A stretch of DNA of 64,000 nt. It comes from an uncultured bacterium. Its GTDB lineage: Bacteria > Bacteroidota > Bacteroidia > Bacteroidales > Bacteroidaceae. Positions 27,101 through 35,590 of the stretch are shown here, one piece after another. Position 1 is the stretch's first letter; each line of letters begins with the position of its first letter. Made by a program: the position numbers and the translations under genes. The notes below the pieces were generated by a model that was given only the letters and a program-made list of their open reading frames with translations, did not search any database and had not been told where the DNA came from. The DNA is taken from positions 62,001 to 126,000 of the forward strand of contig CAJMQU010000001.1 in assembly GCA_905215555.1 (NCBI GenBank), in the 5' to 3' direction.

Positions 27101-27229
27101 ATCCATAAAAAAACGCCACAAGGTTTCGATCCAGAAGCTTCACAAACGTCAGGCAACGGACAAGGAATCGAGAATGGCTCTCTACCTCCTAATGCCGTAT
27201 ATGGTTTCGATATTAAACTAACATTCTAA
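24128..27229 (+). CDS. SusC-like TonB-dependent outer-membrane transporter
   Basis: About 1033 residues from ATG 24128 (MKKHLIILTTYLCACLSLFA). An open frame extends to 24050, but that extension lacks a signal peptide. After the signal come a carboxypeptidase-regulatory-like domain (LKGKVTDQADNSPIPAVTVI), the plug (TDEVVVTALGIKREAKALSY; VVDGMPIDNSDGENGN; ANASALYGSRAANGVILITT) and a beta-barrel ending in an aromatic residue (FDIKLTF). It imports oligosaccharides across the outer membrane with TonB energy, in complex with the SusD protein encoded 18 bp downstream. Confidence 0.93.
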   Translation: MKKHLIILTTYLCACLSLFAQQRMLKGKVTDQADNSPIPAVTVITFDKNGTRQGVLTDMEGNYSIQIPEGATTLKFSFIGMKEVTEKIGNRTIINVTMEEDAITTDEVVVTALGIKREAKALSYSTQGVNMDGINDAKSSNIVSSLSGKIAGVQITPPGMNNGSARIVIRGNNSVTGNNQPLFVVDGMPIDNSDGENGNLDYGNGAADINPDDIENIEVLKGANASALYGSRAANGVILITTKKGGEKFKVNINSNCMFQTLTEFPEYQNTYGVGTSFYIDNKNNPPLSKTNYRSWGSPMMGQPVIGLDGKLKAYLPEPDNVKDFYQTATMWTNSISVEGGNKKNQYRISYTNNHSNSVVENFNIDNKSTFNLRLNNQFTSWLSLDSKLTYIDDRVTNRQYSKSDNKNPMNSYVHMARSTSLSELYTWKDVNGDEIGTHRNFSNPYWIINENKNKDTKKRIIGSFILKIDFSKELSLQAKAGIDTYNWNGYTFNNKGSMNDADGQMQTFQRELENYNIEGLLTYNKRFKKFSVMANAGIIMYSTSQTRYTQSINSLLQPGLINISNSSEYPTDTQELSEKKINSIFGAVSLGFNDYLYLDVTGRNDWSSTLPAKNNSYFYPSVGSSFIFSEAFKIDKNILSFGKVRGSYAIVGSDTNPYRVYDSYSFNGIFNDATLASLSTTMNNPDLKPEKTYSWEIGADIRFFKNRLGIDFTYYNTTTKNQIINAQLPTSSGYQKRYYNAGEIQNKGVELMVYGTPIKNKNFSWEVNLNWAKNTSKVISLIEGVDRFQIGNYSSYIYVYAEVGKPYGYMRGLGVKRHESGKMIMEDGGGLLMKDPDKEFGTSTPDWVGGITNTFRYKNFDFSFLIDVKKGGIIYSASTGKMLTNGMTAETLFGRDDYYIRKEIWGESDSELSGGAWFDAVYSDGTPANKFMSPQSYAYCKPNYAEFTIYDASYVKLRELTLGYTFPKQWMSKIKIQRLRLAFVGRNLWTIHKKTPQGFDPEASQTSGNGQGIENGSLPPNAVYGFDIKLTF

Positions 27230-27247
27230 ATAAAAACATATACAGTT

Positions 27248-28843
27248 ATGAAAAAGATATATAGTGTAATAACTCTCATCGTAAGCTTGTCTTTGTGGGG
27301 ATGCTCCTTTACTGATTTCGGAGACCTTAATGAAAACCCTAATAATCCAACAAAGGTAGAACCTGATTTCCTCTTTGCAACTGCTATCAAAGAGTCGATG
27401 AACCTGTACGGAGGAGCAATGAACCGGGTTATATTTTTTAATTATACTCAACAATTTTCAGGTTTCAACGGAAGTTGGCAGCGTTTTAACTATAGCGACA
27501 GTGAAAATAATACATACTGGAAAGCAGCCTATGTTTTATGCATGCAACCGGTAAACAAAATCGCAGAGATCTTTTCAGATAATCCCAATTATAAAAACAG
27601 AGTATTGATTGCCAGAATCTGGAAAGCTTATCTCATTTCACAAACGACTGCATTTTATGGCCCCATACCTGCTTCACAAGCATTGAGAGGAACTCCCGAT
27701 ATCGCCTACGATTCAGAAGAAACAATATATAAGTATTTGTTTGACGAATTAAAAGAGTGTGCCGATAATCTGGATAAAGAAGGAGACCAATACAGTAAAA
27801 CGTACGATTTCATATATGGAGGAGATATAGCCAAATGGAGAAAATTTGCAAATTCTCTCCGCTTACGTTTAGCCCTGCGTATCAAAAATGCAAATGAAAA
27901 TCAAGCTGCGGCTGTAGCTAGAGAAGTATTAGCAGATGAAACAAATACAATCTGTAGAGAAGATGAATCTGCAACGTCTCACTGGGGAAGCACCAGCTTG
28001 ACCTGGAGTCCATTATATGAGAGAGTCGTATTTAAAGAACAAGCCAATCTGGCTACGCTTCCTGTTTTATGTGAAACAATGGTCTATCATACTAAACCTT
28101 ATAATGACCCCAGACTCACTGTATATGGACAACCTGCCACTCAAGGGCCTTATAAGGGAGAGTATTTCGGCCAAAATATTTCTTATGGAGGAAGCCCGAC
28201 CGGATTCCCTACTGAAGAAAACCCACACAAAGGAATGTCCCAAAAAGACTACTCTGCCATTGGCGCTCATTTCCTTAAACCAGATGCCGAGTGGGTATTC
28301 ATCTCATATGCAGAGACGGCCTTATTAAAAGCCGAAGCTGCCTATTATGGCTGGGGTGGCCAAAAGACTGCAGAACAATATTATTATGAAGGCATTGATG
28401 CTTCTTTTGCCAAATATGGTTTAGAAAAATATGTGGCTACCTACAAAGAGACTCCAGGGATTAAATGGGGAACTGCTTCAGATACAGAAGGACGTGAAGC
28501 CGAATTCCAAGACTTTGCCCATATTTGCAGCAGCGCTATTTCAGCAAACGATTATCTTCGCCAGATCATAATGCAACATTGGTTAGCCATACCCATGCAA
28601 TGCGCAGATGCTTGGGAGTTATTAAGACGGACACAGATATTAGAGTTCCAACCAATGTTCTCTTCTTACGAAGGAACAACTTTATACATGCCCGACCGTC
28701 TATTATATCCCAGTGACGAATATCAAGCCAATACCACGGAAGTAAATAAGGCTGTCGCAACATTAAATGGACGCGACTATTTGTTTACAACATTATCATG
28801 GGGGCTTCCAGCCAAGAGAAATCCGAATCTACCGAATGAATAA
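27248..28843 (+). CDS. SusD/RagB-family surface glycan-binding lipoprotein
   Basis: 531 residues with a lipoprotein signal (VSLSLWGC, Cys19). The start of the mature protein, FTDFGDLNENPNNPTKVEPD, and KWRKFANSLRLRLALRI are typical of the SusD-like superfamily with helical TPR-type scaffold. C-terminal features include DAWELLRRTQ and the YPSDE motif. It caps the partner SusC transporter and captures the substrate at the cell surface. No inorganic phosphate-binding motif can be pointed out by eye. Confidence 0.92.
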   Translation: MKKIYSVITLIVSLSLWGCSFTDFGDLNENPNNPTKVEPDFLFATAIKESMNLYGGAMNRVIFFNYTQQFSGFNGSWQRFNYSDSENNTYWKAAYVLCMQPVNKIAEIFSDNPNYKNRVLIARIWKAYLISQTTAFYGPIPASQALRGTPDIAYDSEETIYKYLFDELKECADNLDKEGDQYSKTYDFIYGGDIAKWRKFANSLRLRLALRIKNANENQAAAVAREVLADETNTICREDESATSHWGSTSLTWSPLYERVVFKEQANLATLPVLCETMVYHTKPYNDPRLTVYGQPATQGPYKGEYFGQNISYGGSPTGFPTEENPHKGMSQKDYSAIGAHFLKPDAEWVFISYAETALLKAEAAYYGWGGQKTAEQYYYEGIDASFAKYGLEKYVATYKETPGIKWGTASDTEGREAEFQDFAHICSSAISANDYLRQIIMQHWLAIPMQCADAWELLRRTQILEFQPMFSSYEGTTLYMPDRLLYPSDEYQANTTEVNKAVATLNGRDYLFTTLSWGLPAKRNPNLPNE

Positions 28844-28860
28844 CTTTAAATAATATATTT

Positions 28861-29922
28861 ATGAAATCAATATATATCTATTTAGGAGCGATTATTTGCT
28901 TATTATGTGCATGCTCAACCGACGAACATCTGCCGGATGTGAGTAAATTCTACTATCCCATACCAGACACCCCATTAAAAGAGGCCGTTAATTTAGGTGC
29001 ATATTATTATACCTATAAAACTAATGATTGGAACCAAGGATATCCGGAAGAACCTGAACTTGGAGAATATGACATCTTTTCTAATCCACAACTAATAAGC
29101 AGACAGTTCGAATGGGCAGTTCAAGGCGGATTAGATTATTTCATACTGAAATGGGATAACGCTGAGAATGATCAGAAGTTATTAGCTCAATATGCCCAAT
29201 ATTATACGCCACAAGCACCTAAAATGGTCATATGTTACAACATCGCTCATCTTAAAGGAACAAATGCCTCTCCTATTGTAGAAAAGAAGTTGGCTCAGAT
29301 GGTTGCAGAACTAAAAAAATTGTATAATGACCACATGTCAAATACCTATTATTTCAAGGTAGATAACCGTCCGGTCATTATGATAACCTCTTTGATTCCC
29401 AGTTCCTCACAGGCGAATGCTATCGATTTCAGTACAGTCATGAGCAAAGTGCGGCAAGAATTTGCAAGCATGAATGTCAACCCTTATTTTATCGGAGAAG
29501 TTCCAACGGGGTGGAAAGCTCCTCAGACATACAAAAAAAGTATCATAACAATGGATGCAGTCACATTAACAAGTTGGGCACCCAATGACTATGATCGTAG
29601 CTATGCCTTCTGCTCTTTCAATGACATTAGTTGGAAGAATTGGTGTGATTCCACTTCTGCTTGGAAAATGGACTATATACCATGTATATTTCCTGCATAT
29701 AACGATTTGACATCAAATCCAAAATCCAAAAACCTAATTGTAGAAAGAACCGAAAAGTTTTTTATAGACTACTGTAATGTAGCCAAAAGAAATCTTGGCA
29801 GCAAACGTTTTGTCATTGTTAATTCATGGAACGATTTCGGTAAAGGGAATACACTGGAACCAACCAAGAAATATGGCACAGAAAGTCTGGATATATTAAA
29901 AAAGCAATTCACTGTTAACTAA
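28861..29922 (+). CDS. GH99-like (endomannosidase/WbsX-type) lipoprotein
   Basis: 353 residues, lipoprotein signal with Cys18 (IICLLCAC). The barrel resembles GH99: NLGAYYYTYKTNDWNQGYPE, LGEYDIFSNPQLISRQFEWA and GGLDYFILKWDN, then FVIVNSWNDFGKGNTLEP near the C-terminus. GH99 enzymes are endo-alpha-mannosidases/mannanases, which fits the neighbouring GH92. However, the catalytic-region motif is NDFGKG where GH99 usually has NEWHEG, so one acid is conservatively changed and the other is Lys. It could be an altered hydrolase or a binding protein. Related WbsX-type proteins occur in glycan biosynthesis loci. Confidence 0.65.
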   Translation: MKSIYIYLGAIICLLCACSTDEHLPDVSKFYYPIPDTPLKEAVNLGAYYYTYKTNDWNQGYPEEPELGEYDIFSNPQLISRQFEWAVQGGLDYFILKWDNAENDQKLLAQYAQYYTPQAPKMVICYNIAHLKGTNASPIVEKKLAQMVAELKKLYNDHMSNTYYFKVDNRPVIMITSLIPSSSQANAIDFSTVMSKVRQEFASMNVNPYFIGEVPTGWKAPQTYKKSIITMDAVTLTSWAPNDYDRSYAFCSFNDISWKNWCDSTSAWKMDYIPCIFPAYNDLTSNPKSKNLIVERTEKFFIDYCNVAKRNLGSKRFVIVNSWNDFGKGNTLEPTKKYGTESLDILKKQFTVN

Positions 29923-29937
29923 TAGAACATTTATATT

Positions 29938-31029
29938 ATGACAAAAAGTATTTCAACCCTTTTATTATTCCTCGGTCTAGGAATATGTATGCATACTCAT
30001 GCACAAAGCCAAAGTTTTCTAATATTAGGCGATATTCATTATGATTTATTGGAAAACCATGATATGGAATGGCTTCGTAAAAAGCCAGATGACCTTAGAC
30101 AGGTAACAACAGAATACACCCAATTTACCAAAAAGAATTGGCCTATATTTAGCAAACAAGTCAAAAATAGAGTCAACTCCTATAAGCCCGAAATAAAAGC
30201 TATTCTGCAATTAGGTGATATTTCAGAAGGACTTGCAGGAAACGAGCAGAAAGCAGAACAAATGGCACAATCTGTAGTGAAGGCAGTAGATGCAATAAAC
30301 CTATCTATACCTTGGATTATAGCGAAAGGAAACCATGACATCACAGGTCCCGGAGCTCAGGAAGCCTTCATCAAATATTACATACCCATGTTTCAGAAAC
30401 AACTGAATCGCATAGATATCACTTCCGCCAACTACGCTCATCAAATTGGAGACAATCTATTTGTCTGTTTTGATCCCTGGGAAAGAAAGATTGATGTATT
30501 AGAGCTTTTGGAAAAAAATCTAAAATCATCTAATGCAAAATATAAGTTTGTCATGTTACACGAACCTGTAATTCCCATCAATGAGCGTTGTTGGCATGTC
30601 TTCCGTAAAGATCCGGAAAAAAGAGAACGCTTACTTGAAATTATAGCCAAAAATAAAGCAATCGTATTAGCTGCCCACATGCACCTGTTTTCAATAGTAA
30701 AAAGAGAGACAATATATGGCCCCATTATCCAATTAATGTGCAATAGCGTAGTAAAGGACTTGAAACGTACTACCACGAATAAAGTTCTCACTCGATTCGA
30801 CTCGAATCTAGCCAAAGAACGTCCAGATTGGCAACCTACTTCTATGGAAGAGCGCATCAAATGGTTAGATGAAGAAACACCATATATTTCCTATTTCAAG
30901 CAACAAGATCTCCCCGGATACGGTATATTAACAACCGACAGTAGCAAAGGAGAAATATACTTTGAATATTATGCAGCGATGGGCGACAAGCCTTATGAAA
31001 GAATTTGTATCTCTGATCTTCTGAAATAG
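29938..31029 (+). CDS. Secreted calcineurin-like metallophosphoesterase (paralogue 1)
   Basis: 363 residues, signal peptide ending HTHAQS. Metal-binding motifs are in order: GDIH (Asp32, His34), LQLGDISEG, AKGNHD, and AAHMH in place of the usual GHxH. These are the dinuclear metal site of the calcineurin-like phosphoesterase superfamily, which hydrolyses phosphomonoesters or diesters. It resembles the next gene in order and wording of motifs (HEPVIPINERCWHVF versus HQPVIPVTERCWHLF), indicating tandem duplication. It is periplasmic or surface-exposed and part of the PUL operon. Confidence 0.85.
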   Translation: MTKSISTLLLFLGLGICMHTHAQSQSFLILGDIHYDLLENHDMEWLRKKPDDLRQVTTEYTQFTKKNWPIFSKQVKNRVNSYKPEIKAILQLGDISEGLAGNEQKAEQMAQSVVKAVDAINLSIPWIIAKGNHDITGPGAQEAFIKYYIPMFQKQLNRIDITSANYAHQIGDNLFVCFDPWERKIDVLELLEKNLKSSNAKYKFVMLHEPVIPINERCWHVFRKDPEKRERLLEIIAKNKAIVLAAHMHLFSIVKRETIYGPIIQLMCNSVVKDLKRTTTNKVLTRFDSNLAKERPDWQPTSMEERIKWLDEETPYISYFKQQDLPGYGILTTDSSKGEIYFEYYAAMGDKPYERICISDLLK

Positions 31030-31030
31030 A

Positions 31031-32158
31031 ATGCAATACAAAGAAAAAAAGAAGTTTATTTGGTTGGTTGCCATCCTATTCGGAGCAACCAGCCAATTAT
31101 TTGCCCAAGATGCTTCACTTCTAATTCTAGGTGATCTGCATCTGGACAAGTTCGAGTGGCATGATATGGATTATGTACACACGCGTCCGCAAGATTTTGC
31201 ACAAATCTCAAAAGAATATCCTTTTTATACAGCTACATATATGCCTCATTTATTTAAACTGATCCAAAAGCAAACCAAAGAAACCAAGCCTGAAATAAAA
31301 GCTATACTTCAATTGGGAGACTTAATGGAAGGGGTGGCTGGCAATAAGGAGCTTGCTGAGAAAATGGGGCAAGGATGCACTGATATACTTCGTAATATAC
31401 AATCGGATGTTCCATGGATACTTACCAAAGGTAATCATGATGTGAGCAATAGTCCGGGACAATCAGAGGCTTGGCACAATACAATATTGCCATTCATCTC
31501 CGCACAGGTCCAAACGACATTAACCAATGGAATGTACACTTATAAAGTGAATGACAACCTTCAACTATTTATTCTCGAACAGTTCTTTAGTAACGATAAA
31601 GAACTTCCAGAAGCGAGCATTATAGATTTTTTGAGTAAAGAACTCCCTAAGTCGAGGGCAAAGTACAAAATACTCTTAACCCATCAGCCTGTGATACCTG
31701 TAACGGAACGTTGCTGGCACTTATTCAGCGGACTCCGCAGGCCAGTAGAGAATCTTGAATTAAGAAACACTTTCTTGGAGTTAGTTGCCGAATATCATGT
31801 AATTGTATTCTGTGCACATTTACATCAATACTCTAAGATAATCAGAGATACCCCTAAAGGCCCCATAATACAATTCATGTTCAATAGTGTCATTCACGGT
31901 TTTGGAATTCCTCCACAACCTAAATTCACAACTAGTTTTCCATCAACAAAGGATATGAACCAGACCTGGCAAAACCATACATTGGAAAAACGAATGAAGA
32001 TTTTAAAAGAAGAAGCTAAGTTCATTCGTTCATATTACAAGGAAGAAAGTTACGGATATGGAATAGTATCATTAAGAGATGGAATACTAACAGTCAGTTA
32101 TTATCGCGGATTGGCTGAAGAACCTTCTGATTGTACAACAATAAATCAATTATACTAA
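31031..32158 (+). CDS. Secreted calcineurin-like metallophosphoesterase (paralogue 2)
   Basis: 375 residues, starting one base after the previous stop, with a signal peptide (LFGATSQLFAQ). Motifs are GDLH in LILGDLHLDKFEWHDMDY, LQLGDLMEG, TKGNHDVSN and CAHLH. Like paralogue 1 it keeps the metal ligands and shares the ERCWH segment, but the C-terminal halves diverge, which may mean different phosphoester positions. Its stop overlaps the start of the third phosphoesterase by one base (TAATG). Confidence 0.85.
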   Translation: MQYKEKKKFIWLVAILFGATSQLFAQDASLLILGDLHLDKFEWHDMDYVHTRPQDFAQISKEYPFYTATYMPHLFKLIQKQTKETKPEIKAILQLGDLMEGVAGNKELAEKMGQGCTDILRNIQSDVPWILTKGNHDVSNSPGQSEAWHNTILPFISAQVQTTLTNGMYTYKVNDNLQLFILEQFFSNDKELPEASIIDFLSKELPKSRAKYKILLTHQPVIPVTERCWHLFSGLRRPVENLELRNTFLELVAEYHVIVFCAHLHQYSKIIRDTPKGPIIQFMFNSVIHGFGIPPQPKFTTSFPSTKDMNQTWQNHTLEKRMKILKEEAKFIRSYYKEESYGYGIVSLRDGILTVSYYRGLAEEPSDCTTINQLY

Positions 32159-33027
32159 TGAAAAAAATTCTAACTATCTGCTTTATTCTGATTCATACCT
32201 GGAGCCTCGCCAATAACAATGACCAAGCCCCATGGTATATTGTACAAATCAGTGATCCACAACTAGGATTCATTGAAAAAAACAAATCCATTGAACAAGA
32301 AACGATTCTCTTTAAAAAAGCCATACAGAAAATCAATTTCTTACAACCAGAGATACTTATTATAACCGGGGACTTCGTTAACTCCTCGCATAATATAGAA
32401 CAAATAAAAAGATTCAAAGAATTATGCCATCTTATTTCTCATGAGATACTCCTATACAAAGTACCAGGCAATCATGACATAGGAAATAGTTGCAATAAAG
32501 AAAATGTCGATTGTTACAATGCTCAGTACGGTGAAGATCACTTTTCTATTATTCACAAAGGGCTACAATTAATAGGAATCAACAGTTGCCTTATTAAAGA
32601 CAATGCTCCTCAACAAGAATACCAGTTCCAATGGCTCAATAAAGAGTTAAAACAAAAATGTAAAATCAAGCAACGTATTGTTTTCGGTCATCATCCATTT
32701 TTCCTCTCCAATATATCCGAGAAGGAAAGCTATTCGAATATGCCTATAAAAATACGTACACTCTATAATACTCTTTTCCTAAAGTACCATGTATCACATT
32801 ACTTTGCAGGGCATTTACATAACAATGCAACAACCGAAAATGATGGGATTAAGTACATAACAACTTCTGCATTAGGAAAACAATTAGGTGACGCCCGTTC
32901 AGGCATTCGTATCATACAAATTAAAAATAAGAAAATAAGCCACCTCTATGTTCCCATAGAAGAAATTCCAGAATCTCAAACGGAATTGGACCAACTATTT
33001 AATAATTTATTTAATCACACATATTAA
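32158..33027 (+). CDS. Third calcineurin-like phosphoesterase (CSTP1-type)
   Basis: About 289 residues from ATG 32158 (MKKILTICFILIHTWSLA), chosen over an upstream TTG because it gives a signal peptide and a one-base overlap with the preceding stop. Motifs are ISDPQLGF (Asp33, with Gln35 in place of the usual His), IITGDFV, VPGNHDIGN, VFGHHP and FAGHLHNN. The DPQ form resembles the CSTP1-type branch of the superfamily. It is clearly different from the two preceding paralogues, so the operon brings two kinds of metallophosphoesterase. Confidence 0.82.
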   Translation: MKKILTICFILIHTWSLANNNDQAPWYIVQISDPQLGFIEKNKSIEQETILFKKAIQKINFLQPEILIITGDFVNSSHNIEQIKRFKELCHLISHEILLYKVPGNHDIGNSCNKENVDCYNAQYGEDHFSIIHKGLQLIGINSCLIKDNAPQQEYQFQWLNKELKQKCKIKQRIVFGHHPFFLSNISEKESYSNMPIKIRTLYNTLFLKYHVSHYFAGHLHNNATTENDGIKYITTSALGKQLGDARSGIRIIQIKNKKISHLYVPIEEIPESQTELDQLFNNLFNHTY

Positions 33028-33045
33028 CTTAAAGGAGATATAATA

Positions 33046-34197
33046 ATGAAAAAACTAAATTTATTATTCGTAACACTGTTTACTCTTATCCAATGTAACT
33101 TGGCAATTCATGCTCAGGAAACAAACAACCTCAAATATAAAAATCAAGACTATCATCAAGCATATATTCCTAAAGGAGATGATGATCTTAAAAAAAATCC
33201 GGTAAAAAACGTAATTTTAATGATTGGAGATGGAATGGGACTGGCTCATCTTGCTTCAGGCATGTATGCCAACCATAATGAACTATCTATTACCAATATT
33301 CCAACAATCGGTCTAATAAAGACACAGTCCGGTGATAAATTCACAACGGATTCTGCAGCCTCAGGAACTGCCTATGCAACTGGACAAAAAACACATAATG
33401 GAGCTATTGGCGTGGATATGAATGATGCCTCAATAAATAATATCCCAGAAATAATTACCCAATCGAAATTGGTTGCCGGAGTGGTAACTACTGACAATAT
33501 CTCCGGTGCTACCCCATCCGCATTCTTCGCTCACCAGAAAGACAGAGGTATGTCCAAAGAAATTTTGACTGACTTACCTAAAAGTAAATTATCTTTTATT
33601 GCCGGCGGTTCAGATATGCATTTCATGAAAGTTTTTCCTCAGTATAAACAAATCTTAAAAGACCAGAATTTTACCGTCCTCAACGATTATAAAGAGGTAA
33701 ACAGCTATCTGAAAAATACTAAAATAGCACTAGTCGCATTTCAAAAGGATGTGGATAGTAAACAAAATGGAAGAGGTGAATTCTTACCTAAGACAACCAA
33801 AAATGCAATAGAATTCCTTAATCATAAGAAAGCAGCAGGTTTCTTTCTTATGGTAGAAGGGGCACAAATAGATAAAAGAGCACATGAGAATAATTTTGCA
33901 GGTGTAATACAGGAAGTATTAGATTTCGATAAAGCAGTAGCAGAAGCCATTGCTTTTGCAGACAAAGATAAAAACACTTTGGTCATTGTTACCGCTGACC
34001 ATGAAACGGGAGGACTCAGTATCAAAAAAGGAGATATCACCCAATCATCCTTAGAAGGAAATTTCAGTAGTAAAGGGCATACACCAATTATGGTTCCAGT
34101 TTTTGCTTATGGTCCTTCTTCTGATAAATTCAAAGGTGTGATGGAAAACAACGAAGTTATGAAGAAAATTATTTCCGTACTTATCAAACAGAAATAA
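33046..34197 (+). CDS. Secreted alkaline phosphatase
   Basis: 383 residues with a signal peptide (VTLFTLIQCNLAIHAQ). PhoA-family motifs are NVILMIGDGMG (metal-binding Asp62), TDSAASGTAYATG with the nucleophile Ser103, DNISGATPSAFFAH, VEGAQIDKRAHEN, TADHETGG and KGHT. It is a phosphomonoesterase that releases inorganic phosphate in the periplasm. It has the best Shine-Dalgarno in the window (AAAGGAG, 8 bases before the ATG). As last gene of the PUL, it would finish dephosphorylation of imported glycan. Its last 14 bases overlap the convergent ABC gene. Confidence 0.92.
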   Translation: MKKLNLLFVTLFTLIQCNLAIHAQETNNLKYKNQDYHQAYIPKGDDDLKKNPVKNVILMIGDGMGLAHLASGMYANHNELSITNIPTIGLIKTQSGDKFTTDSAASGTAYATGQKTHNGAIGVDMNDASINNIPEIITQSKLVAGVVTTDNISGATPSAFFAHQKDRGMSKEILTDLPKSKLSFIAGGSDMHFMKVFPQYKQILKDQNFTVLNDYKEVNSYLKNTKIALVAFQKDVDSKQNGRGEFLPKTTKNAIEFLNHKKAAGFFLMVEGAQIDKRAHENNFAGVIQEVLDFDKAVAEAIAFADKDKNTLVIVTADHETGGLSIKKGDITQSSLEGNFSSKGHTPIMVPVFAYGPSSDKFKGVMENNEVMKKIISVLIKQK

Positions 34198-34852
34198 TTC
34201 CTTTACTGATCTCTCCATCCAGCATATGCACCGTGCGGTCTGTAATCTGTGCTAGTCCTTCATCGTGGGTGACAATGACGAATGTCTGTCCGAAACGGTT
34301 GCGAAGGTCAAAGAAAAGTTGGTGTAATTCTTCTTTGTTGTGTGTATCCAGGCTACCCGAAGGTTCGTCAGCCAATACCACAGCCGGATGATTAATAAGG
34401 GCACGGGCTACAGCCACACGTTGTTTTTCCCCACCGGAAAGCTCATTCGGTTTATGTCCGCCACGGTCTGACAGCCCCATGAACTCCAGTAGTTCCAGTG
34501 CGGAAGCTGTCGCCTCCTTTTGCCCCACCCCGGCAATGAAAGCAGGTATCATCACATTCTCCAATGCGGTGAATTCCGGTAGGAGTTGGTGGAATTGGAA
34601 TACAAAACCAATATGTTTGTTACGGAAAGCTGATAATTCCTTCTCCTTCATTCGGCTGACCAGCGTACCGTCAATAGTTACCGTTCCGCTGTCAGGAGCA
34701 TCCAGTGTCCCCATAATCTGGAGTAAGGTAGTCTTGCCCGCTCCGCTCGGGCCGACAATGCTGACAATCTCTCCTTTATCTATATTCAGGTCGATGCCCC
34801 GCAAAACTTGCAGAGGTCCGAAACTCTTGGTTATTCCTTCTAATTGTATCAT
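34184..34852 (-). CDS. LolD-like ABC transporter ATP-binding protein
   Basis: About 222 residues from ATG 34852 (MIQLEGITKSFGPLQVLRGI). A longer open frame to 34927 is mostly tcdA read in another frame. It has Walker A (GPSGAGKTT), signature LSGGEKQRVAVARAL and Walker B (VVLADEPSGSLD), plus the LolD/MacB-type LPEFTALENVMIPAFIAG. It probably energises lipoprotein release or a MacB-type system, but no permease is adjacent. It follows tcdA by two bases and overlaps the 3' end of the phosphatase gene from the opposite strand. Confidence 0.85.
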   Translation of the reverse strand: MIQLEGITKSFGPLQVLRGIDLNIDKGEIVSIVGPSGAGKTTLLQIMGTLDAPDSGTVTIDGTLVSRMKEKELSAFRNKHIGFVFQFHQLLPEFTALENVMIPAFIAGVGQKEATASALELLEFMGLSDRGGHKPNELSGGEKQRVAVARALINHPAVVLADEPSGSLDTHNKEELHQLFFDLRNRFGQTFVIVTHDEGLAQITDRTVHMLDGEISKGIISV

Positions 34853-34854
34853 AC

Positions 34855-35565
34855 TTATAATCTTTTCAACACATACTCTGCAAGATAACATCCGAACACC
34901 GCCGGCATATAACAGACTGTTCCACACGTCGATTTCTTGTTCATCTCATCTTCCGTCAGCAACACCGCTTTCGGGTCTGCCTGCTCTGTACTGAACACTA
35001 CCGGCAATTTACGCTGAATGCCCATTTTTTGCAACCGCTTCCTGACGGCTTTGCTTAACCCGCAGTGATACGTTTCCCATATATCCGCAAAGCGAACCTG
35101 GGTAATATCTCTTTTCGCCCCGGCACCCATACTTGAAACAATCTTAATGCGTCGTTTTAAGGTTTCTGCAATCAGATGGCACTTCGGGGCCAATGTGTCA
35201 ATGGCATCCACAACAAAATCGTAAGATGCCGCATCCAGCAGTTCGGGAATATTTTCATCTTTCAAAAATACAGGCAGCACCGTCAGTTCAATCTCGGGAT
35301 TAATATCGCGGAAACGCTTCTCCAATATCTCAGCCTTACTTTGCCCTAACGTAGAATGTAAGGCTGGAAGCTGGCGGTTTATATTGGTAGGCTGCACCGT
35401 GTCCGCATCCACAATCGTCATACGTCCTACACCAGCGCGGCAAATCATCTCCGCCGCATATGCTCCCACTCCACCGAGCCCCACAACAAGCACATGTGCC
35501 TGCCTCAGCCGCTCCATCTTTTCTTCACCTAACAGAATACAGGTTCTTTGTCGCCAATCCTCCAT
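34855..35565 (-). CDS. tcdA: tRNA threonylcarbamoyladenosine dehydratase
   Basis: 236 residues, E1-like/ThiF fold. Nucleotide-binding VVGLGGVGAYAAEMICRAGV, DADTVQPTNINRQLPA, VDAIDTLAPK and SSMGAGAKRDITQV are the TcdA pattern. The enzyme uses ATP to cyclise t6A37 in tRNA to ct6A. It is probably co-transcribed with the LolD-like gene; 25 bp separate it from the antiporter upstream. Confidence 0.9.
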   Translation of the reverse strand: MEDWRQRTCILLGEEKMERLRQAHVLVVGLGGVGAYAAEMICRAGVGRMTIVDADTVQPTNINRQLPALHSTLGQSKAEILEKRFRDINPEIELTVLPVFLKDENIPELLDAASYDFVVDAIDTLAPKCHLIAETLKRRIKIVSSMGAGAKRDITQVRFADIWETYHCGLSKAVRKRLQKMGIQRKLPVVFSTEQADPKAVLLTEDEMNKKSTCGTVCYMPAVFGCYLAEYVLKRL

Positions 35566-35590
35566 CTCAGTATCACTTTATCACCTTGTT

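Noticed and set aside
34853..34927. N-terminal extension of the LolD-like ATPase
   Set aside because: It overlaps the tcdA coding region in another frame; ATG 34852 gives the normal N-terminus.
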